Notes under the pieces: generated by a model
What the model was told of the DNA's origin: nothing
Databases searched by the model: none
Seen by the model: the letters and a program-made list of their open reading frames with translations, nothing else
Position numbers and translations under genes: made by a program
Source of the DNA: Paracoccaceae bacterium
GTDB taxonomy: Bacteria > Pseudomonadota > Alphaproteobacteria > Rhodobacterales > Rhodobacteraceae
Assembly (NCBI GenBank): GCA_013373325.1
Contig: JABXIA010000039.1
Span: forward strand, 1 to 39,042
Direction: 5' to 3'
DNA length: 39,042 nucleotides
In this document: piece after piece, positions 35,584 to 39,042 of the stretch
Layout: each line of letters begins with the position of its first letter
How positions within the stretch are numbered: position 1 is the first letter of the stretch

Positions 35584-35845
35584 CCGCCGCGCGCGCCGCA
35601 ATCTGAACTCCCGCCTGAAACGGCGGCGCAGGGCAGGGGATCCGATGCAGGCTTATGATGCCTTGCCGCCGTCTCTGCGGCAGTGGCTGGCGGACGCGTG
35701 CCTGCCCTGGAGCCCGGCGTCAGCGCTCAGGCTCTGGACCAAGGCGGGCGGCAGCCGTGATCCCGCTGCAGCCGTGGCACGGCTGGACGCCGCAGAACAG
35801 GCAATGCTGAAACGGGACGCCCGCGTTTGGGCCTTTCGGAACTAG
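35576..35845 (+). CDS. Small basic protein of unknown function
   Basis: An 89-residue protein. The first 20 residues are strongly basic ([16 protein letters not shown]), followed by a hydrophilic alpha-helical region with conserved-looking [22 protein letters not shown] and a C-terminal [17 protein letters not shown] do not recognise a characterised family. It overlaps the cobW-like gene by eight bases and ends just before a terminator, so it belongs to the same zinc-responsive unit. The basic start suggests nucleic acid or ribosome binding, but that is a guess. Confidence 0.75.
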   Translation: MADRRARRNLNSRLKRRRRAGDPMQAYDALPPSLRQWLADACLPWSPASALRLWTKAGGSRDPAAAVARLDAAEQAMLKRDARVWAFRN

Positions 35846-35850
35846 AGAAG

Positions 35851-35877
35851 AAGACCGCCGCTTCAGGCGGTCTTTTT
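35851..35877. terminator. Bidirectional terminator overlapping the hxlR 3' end
   Basis: AAGACCGCC (35851-35859) pairs perfectly with GGCGGTCTT (35866-35874) around the loop GCTTCA, with TTTTT running through 35873-35876 on the plus side. It terminates the cobW unit and, read the other way, the hxlR gene, whose stop codon lies in the loop. Confidence 0.88.
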
Positions 35878-36240
35878 CTCCGCCTCCGCCGCAGCGTCGA
35901 ACTCCGCCCGTGCCGCATCGATCACCGGCAGATGCTCCAGCGCCCACAGTCCCAGCGCCCTGACCGGCTCGCGGAACGACTCGCCCAAGGGTGTCAGCGC
36001 ATACTCCACCTTGGGCGGGATCGTCGGGTTATAGGTCCGGCTCACCAGCCCGTCGCGCTCCAGCTCGCGCAAGGTCAGGCTCAGCATCCGCTGGGAAATC
36101 CCCAGGTGCCTCTTCAGCTCATTGAACCGCAGCACGCCGTATTGCGCCAGGGAGATCACGATCAGCACGCTCCAGCGGTCGCCGACCCGCGACAGCACTT
36201 CGTTGATGCGCCCGCACTCCGGGCATTGACCTTCCGCCAT
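35863..36240 (-). CDS. HxlR-family regulator
   Basis: A 125-residue winged-helix regulator of the HxlR type: CPECGR start (Cys6 and Cys9), VLSRVGDRWSVLIVISLAQYGVLRFNELKRHLGISQRMLSLTLREL split over residues 15-60, and the wing VEYALTPLGESF. HxlR proteins such as YodB sense electrophiles or oxidants through the N-terminal Cys; here a CxxC pair is present. It is divergent from a nitroreductase gene, the usual HxlR target. AAGGAA precedes the ATG. The last codons and stop lie within a terminator hairpin. Confidence 0.93.
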   Translation of the reverse strand: MAEGQCPECGRINEVLSRVGDRWSVLIVISLAQYGVLRFNELKRHLGISQRMLSLTLRELERDGLVSRTYNPTIPPKVEYALTPLGESFREPVRALGLWALEHLPVIDAARAEFDAAAEAEKKTA

Positions 36241-36354
36241 GGCGGTTCCTTCCGTGTTACCGGGGCTCAGGAATGTGCCTTCTTGTGCCCTTTCCGGTTC
36301 CGCTTATATATCCGGTTACAAATTTATACCACCCCTCCTGAAAGGACCGGAGAC

Positions 36355-36996
36355 ATGAGCAAGAGCACCCTGATCGAGAAACTGAACTGGCGTTACGCCA
36401 CCAAAAAAATGGACCCTGCCAAGGCGGTTCCGCAAGAGAAAGTCGACCAGATCATCGAGGCCATCCGCATGGCGCCGACCTCTTCAGGCACCCAGCCGTT
36501 TGAGGTGTTTGTCATCACCAACCCGGAGATCCGCGCGCAGATCCGTCCGCACGCATGGGACCAGGCGCAGATCACCGACGGCTCGCACCTGATCGTCTTT
36601 GCCGCCTGGGACAACTACTCCGAGGACCGCATCGACGCCGTCACCCGCCAGATGACCGAAGAGCGCGGTGAGATCCCGATGCTGAACCAGTATTACGACA
36701 ATCTCAAGGCGACCTATCTGCCGCGCGAGGCGCGCACCAACCACGACCACGCCGCCCGCCAGGCCTATATCGCGCTGGGCTTTGCGCTGGCCGCGGCGGC
36801 GGAACTGGACGTGGACAGCACCCCGATGGAGGGGTTCACGCCCGAGAAAATCGACGAGATCCTGAATCTTCGCGAGAAGGGCCTGCGCTCTGTTCTCCTT
36901 CTGCCGCTTGGCTACCGCCAGGAAGATGGCGATTGGCTGCTGCCGATGAAGAAGGTGCGCAAATCCCGTGAAACCATCGTGACAGAAATCGCCTGA
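36355..36996 (+). CDS. Nitroreductase-family NAD(P)H-dependent oxidoreductase
   Basis: A 213-residue FMN enzyme of the NfsB-like nitroreductase family. FMN-binding positions are visible in RYATKKMDP near the N-terminus, RMAPTSSGTQPFEVFVI (about 38-54) and LPLGYRQEDG near 195. It would reduce quinones or nitro compounds in the cytoplasm. It is transcribed away from an HxlR regulator. The 114-bp gap holds an imperfect dyad, GGTTACAAATTTATACC (36314-36330), a candidate operator. GGAG lies close before the ATG. Confidence 0.92.
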   Translation: MSKSTLIEKLNWRYATKKMDPAKAVPQEKVDQIIEAIRMAPTSSGTQPFEVFVITNPEIRAQIRPHAWDQAQITDGSHLIVFAAWDNYSEDRIDAVTRQMTEERGEIPMLNQYYDNLKATYLPREARTNHDHAARQAYIALGFALAAAAELDVDSTPMEGFTPEKIDEILNLREKGLRSVLLLPLGYRQEDGDWLLPMKKVRKSRETIVTEIA

Positions 36997-37204
36997 GCAT
37001 CTTCCGTATGACGGCAGCAGGCGGCATTTCCGGCCGCCTGCCTGCACCTCTTTGCCGGGCGCATATGGAAATCAAATCGAATTGAATCCTTTAATGTGCT
37101 GATTTCAGTCTACATTAACAGCTGTGTGTTATTCTTTCAGGCACGGCTCTTGCCGCGTCCGAAGGGTCGAAGAGTGGTGTGATTGTGCCGGGGGCAGCCA
37201 AGGC

Positions 37205-37693
37205 GTGTTTACTTCTGATTTCTCTGCAGGCGAACTGCAGCCGGAATTGAAGCAGGTGTTTTTCCACTGGCGGAACGCCACGGAGGACGGGAATTTCCCG
37301 CGGCTCACCCAGTTCGAACTGCCAAACGCCCGCCCGGGTCCGAACGTTCTGTCAGTCTTTGAAATTGAGCGGACACAAACCGGCGCACCCGCAGATTTCA
37401 AGGCGCTTTACGTCCGCAACAAGATCATCAACACGCTGGGCAACAAATATGTTGGCACCCGGCTCTCGGAACACCCCGGCTTTGGCCCCGGCTCCATGAT
37501 CTGGAGCTGTTTTCACGAAGTGGCCTCCACCTCCCGGCCATTGCTCGCTGCACTGCCCTACGTCGGCCCGCTGCCGGAATACCGCAGTTCGTCCGAAATC
37601 TACTTGCCGCTGCGGGGGGAGGGGGTGTCGGTTGACTATGTGCTGGTGGGTGTCGTCCTGCTGGAACAGGAGTACAGCCACAAGGCACCTTGA
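37205..37693 (+). CDS. PAS-like domain protein, unknown role
   Basis: About 162 residues in one small domain. The pattern FFHWRNATEDGNFPRLTQFELP, then KYVGTRLSEHPGFGPGSM and the final VDYVLVGVVLLEQE strand fits PAS-like single-domain proteins common in alphaproteobacteria (PAS_5-like). No output domain or HTH is attached. The frame extends to a GTG at 37124; I prefer the GTG at 37205 because the family-like sequence starts there and AAGG lies just upstream, but the start is uncertain. It is not in an obvious operon. Confidence 0.65.
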   Translation: MFTSDFSAGELQPELKQVFFHWRNATEDGNFPRLTQFELPNARPGPNVLSVFEIERTQTGAPADFKALYVRNKIINTLGNKYVGTRLSEHPGFGPGSMIWSCFHEVASTSRPLLAALPYVGPLPEYRSSSEIYLPLRGEGVSVDYVLVGVVLLEQEYSHKAP

Positions 37694-37793
37694 CCTGGGC
37701 AGCGCACGTTACGGCAGCGCAGCAATCCGCGCCTCAGATTGCTCTGCTGCCGTCTGCAAATCCCTTTGCGCCTTGCCATGCAGGGCTTTTCCC

Positions 37794-37822
37794 TTGCGCG
37801 CACCCGGGAATCCGCCTATATC
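37794..37822 (+). promoter_or_regulatory. Predicted rpsA promoter
   Basis: TTGCGC (37794-37799) and TATATC (37817-37822) are separated by 17 bp, a sigma70-like arrangement. Transcription would start near 37829, leaving a leader of about 178 bases before the rpsA ATG. No other gene intervenes. Confidence 0.5.
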
Positions 37823-38006
37823 GCGCGCTGTCAGAACATGGGCGGCAAACGCCCGGGCGGCATATCTGAGCAGGGCTGGGGACTACCTCGGCCCTTTGTG
37901 TTTGTTTGATCAGATCTGCTCCGGGCCACGTTCTGGACTGGCTTAACCAAGACCGGCGGAGACAACCGCCCGGCCAGAAACACTAGTAAAGGAAACCTGA
38001 GACCTC
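37823..38006 (+). other. Long rpsA leader region
   Basis: The gap between the PAS-like gene and rpsA is 313 bp and holds no convincing gene. After the predicted promoter about 178 bases of GC-rich, potentially folded sequence precede the ribosome site AAGGAAA (37988-37994), which lies 12 bases before the ATG, rather far. E. coli S1 represses its own translation through a structured leader, so a similar role is possible here. Confidence 0.4.
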
Positions 38007-39042
38007 ATGGCTCAAAACGCATCGATGGAGGAATTCGAAGCCCTCCTGAACGAAAGCTTCGAAATGGACACCCCGGACGAAGGTTCGGTTGTCAAAGGCA
38101 AAGTGCTGGCAATCGAAGCCGGCCAGGCCATCATCGACGTCGGCTACAAAATGGAAGGCCGCGTTGATCTGAAAGAATTCGCAAACCCCGGCGAAGCGGC
38201 TGAAATCGCAGTCGGCGACGAAGTGGAAGTGTTCCTGCGCGCCGCTGAAAACGCCCGTGGCGAAGCTGTCATCTCCCGCGAGATGGCCCGCCGCGAAGAA
38301 GCCTGGGACCGCCTGGAAAAAGCCTACGCAGACGATCAGCGCGTCGAAGGCGCGATCTTCGGCCGCGTCAAAGGCGGCTTCACCGTCGACCTGGGCGGCG
38401 CTGTTGCCTTCCTGCCCGGCTCGCAGGTTGACGTGCGCCCCGTGCGCGACGCAGGCCCGCTGATGGGTCTGAAGCAGCCGTTCCAGATCCTGAAGATGGA
38501 CCGCCGCCGCGGCAACATCGTTGTCTCCCGCCGCGCGATCCTCGAAGAGTCCCGCGCCGAACAGCGCGCCGAAGTTATCGGCAACCTGTCCGAAGGCCAG
38601 GCAGTGGACGGTGTCGTCAAGAACATCACCGAATACGGTGCGTTTGTTGACCTGGGCGGCGTTGACGGCCTGCTGCACGTCACCGACATGGCATGGCGCC
38701 GTGTGAACCACCCCTCCGAGATCCTGTCGATCGGCGAACCCGTCAAGGTTCAGGTCATCAAGATCAACAAAGAGACCCACCGCATCAGCCTCGGCATGAA
38801 GCAGCTGCAGGAAGACCCGTGGGATCTGGTTGGCGCCAAGTACCCGCTGTCCTCCGTGCACAAGGGCCGTGTCACCAACATCACCGATTACGGTGCATTT
38901 GTTGAGCTGGAGCCGGGCGTCGAAGGTCTGGTCCACGTCTCCGAGATGTCCTGGACCAAGAAAAACGTCCACCCGTGCAAAATCGTCTCCACTTCCCAGG
39001 AAGTCGACGGCATGGTTCTGGAAATCGACGGTGCCAAGCGCC
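38007..39042 (+). CDS. rpsA: 30S ribosomal protein S1, 5' part (runs off the window)
   Basis: The first 345 residues of ribosomal protein S1; no stop codon is reached before the window ends. Four S1/OB-fold repeats can be followed: about 26-92, 107-172, 193-261 (VKNITEYGAFVDLGGVDGLLHV) and 278-345 (VTNITDYGAFVELEPGVEGLVHVSEMSW). S1 unfolds mRNA leaders and helps ribosomes bind weak or structured start sites. The protein normally has about 555-565 residues with six repeats in this group, so roughly 60 percent is present. Codon use is strongly biased (for example GAA, CTG, ATC and CGC), as expected for high expression. Confidence 0.97.
   Translation, partial: MAQNASMEEFEALLNESFEMDTPDEGSVVKGKVLAIEAGQAIIDVGYKMEGRVDLKEFANPGEAAEIAVGDEVEVFLRAAENARGEAVISREMARREEAWDRLEKAYADDQRVEGAIFGRVKGGFTVDLGGAVAFLPGSQVDVRPVRDAGPLMGLKQPFQILKMDRRRGNIVVSRRAILEESRAEQRAEVIGNLSEGQAVDGVVKNITEYGAFVDLGGVDGLLHVTDMAWRRVNHPSEILSIGEPVKVQVIKINKETHRISLGMKQLQEDPWDLVGAKYPLSSVHKGRVTNITDYGAFVELEPGVEGLVHVSEMSWTKKNVHPCKIVSTSQEVDGMVLEIDGAKR

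Overview
The window is GC-rich, densely packed, and carries gene families typical of a marine alphaproteobacterium of the Rhodobacteraceae (Roseobacter group; a Leisingera/Phaeobacter/Ruegeria-like genome is my inference, not a database result). It opens in the 3' half of a tRNA-Arg(ACG) gene and closes inside rpsA (ribosomal protein S1), so both ends are core chromosome. In between are several separate metabolic or accessory modules, most of them next to their own regulator.

Left part (1-10.5 kb): after the tRNA end there is one lower-GC orphan gene with a HEPN-like motif. Next comes a translationally coupled pair on the minus strand, a membrane hybrid histidine kinase followed by a PotF-like periplasmic binding protein, which looks like a sensory pair. 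A LysR regulator is divergent from phnW-phnA-phnY and a class III PLP enzyme that resembles PbfA. This is the PhnW/PhnA/PhnY route: 2-aminoethylphosphonate to phosphonoacetaldehyde to phosphonoacetate to acetate plus phosphate. The PbfA-like enzyme would feed in hydroxylated aminoethylphosphonate. No phosphonate transporter is present in the window.

Centre (10.5-20.8 kb): a Tad/Flp pilus locus in the order flp, cpaB, tadG-like, tadE, tadE-like, cpaE, cpaF, tadB, tadC, luxR-type regulator and prepilin peptidase. It has the pilin, pseudopilins, ATPase, inner-membrane platform and peptidase, but no outer-membrane secretin (CpaC/RcpA), no CpaD/RcpB and no TadD. The CpaE ATPase lacks both Walker lysines. 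Hairpins surround flp.

Right part (20.8-39 kb): an mdeR-mdeA-mdeB methionine catabolic unit (Lrp regulator, methionine gamma-lyase, homodimeric 2-oxoacid dehydrogenase E1). Then a minus-strand Orn/Lys/Arg decarboxylase. Divergent from it is a MarR regulator with a near-perfect operator, followed by a 1065-residue reductive dehalogenase fused to its own NAD(P)H/flavin/2Fe-2S reductase. This fused dehalogenase is the most unusual gene here. Next are a sulfatase plus small membrane protein divergent from a LysR regulator, a CobW/COG0523 metal GTPase behind a Zur-like palindrome, a small basic protein, an HxlR regulator divergent from a nitroreductase, a PAS-like protein, and rpsA with a long leader.

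No transposase, integrase, CRISPR array or phage gene was recognised. All functional calls come from reading motifs and gene order; no search was run.
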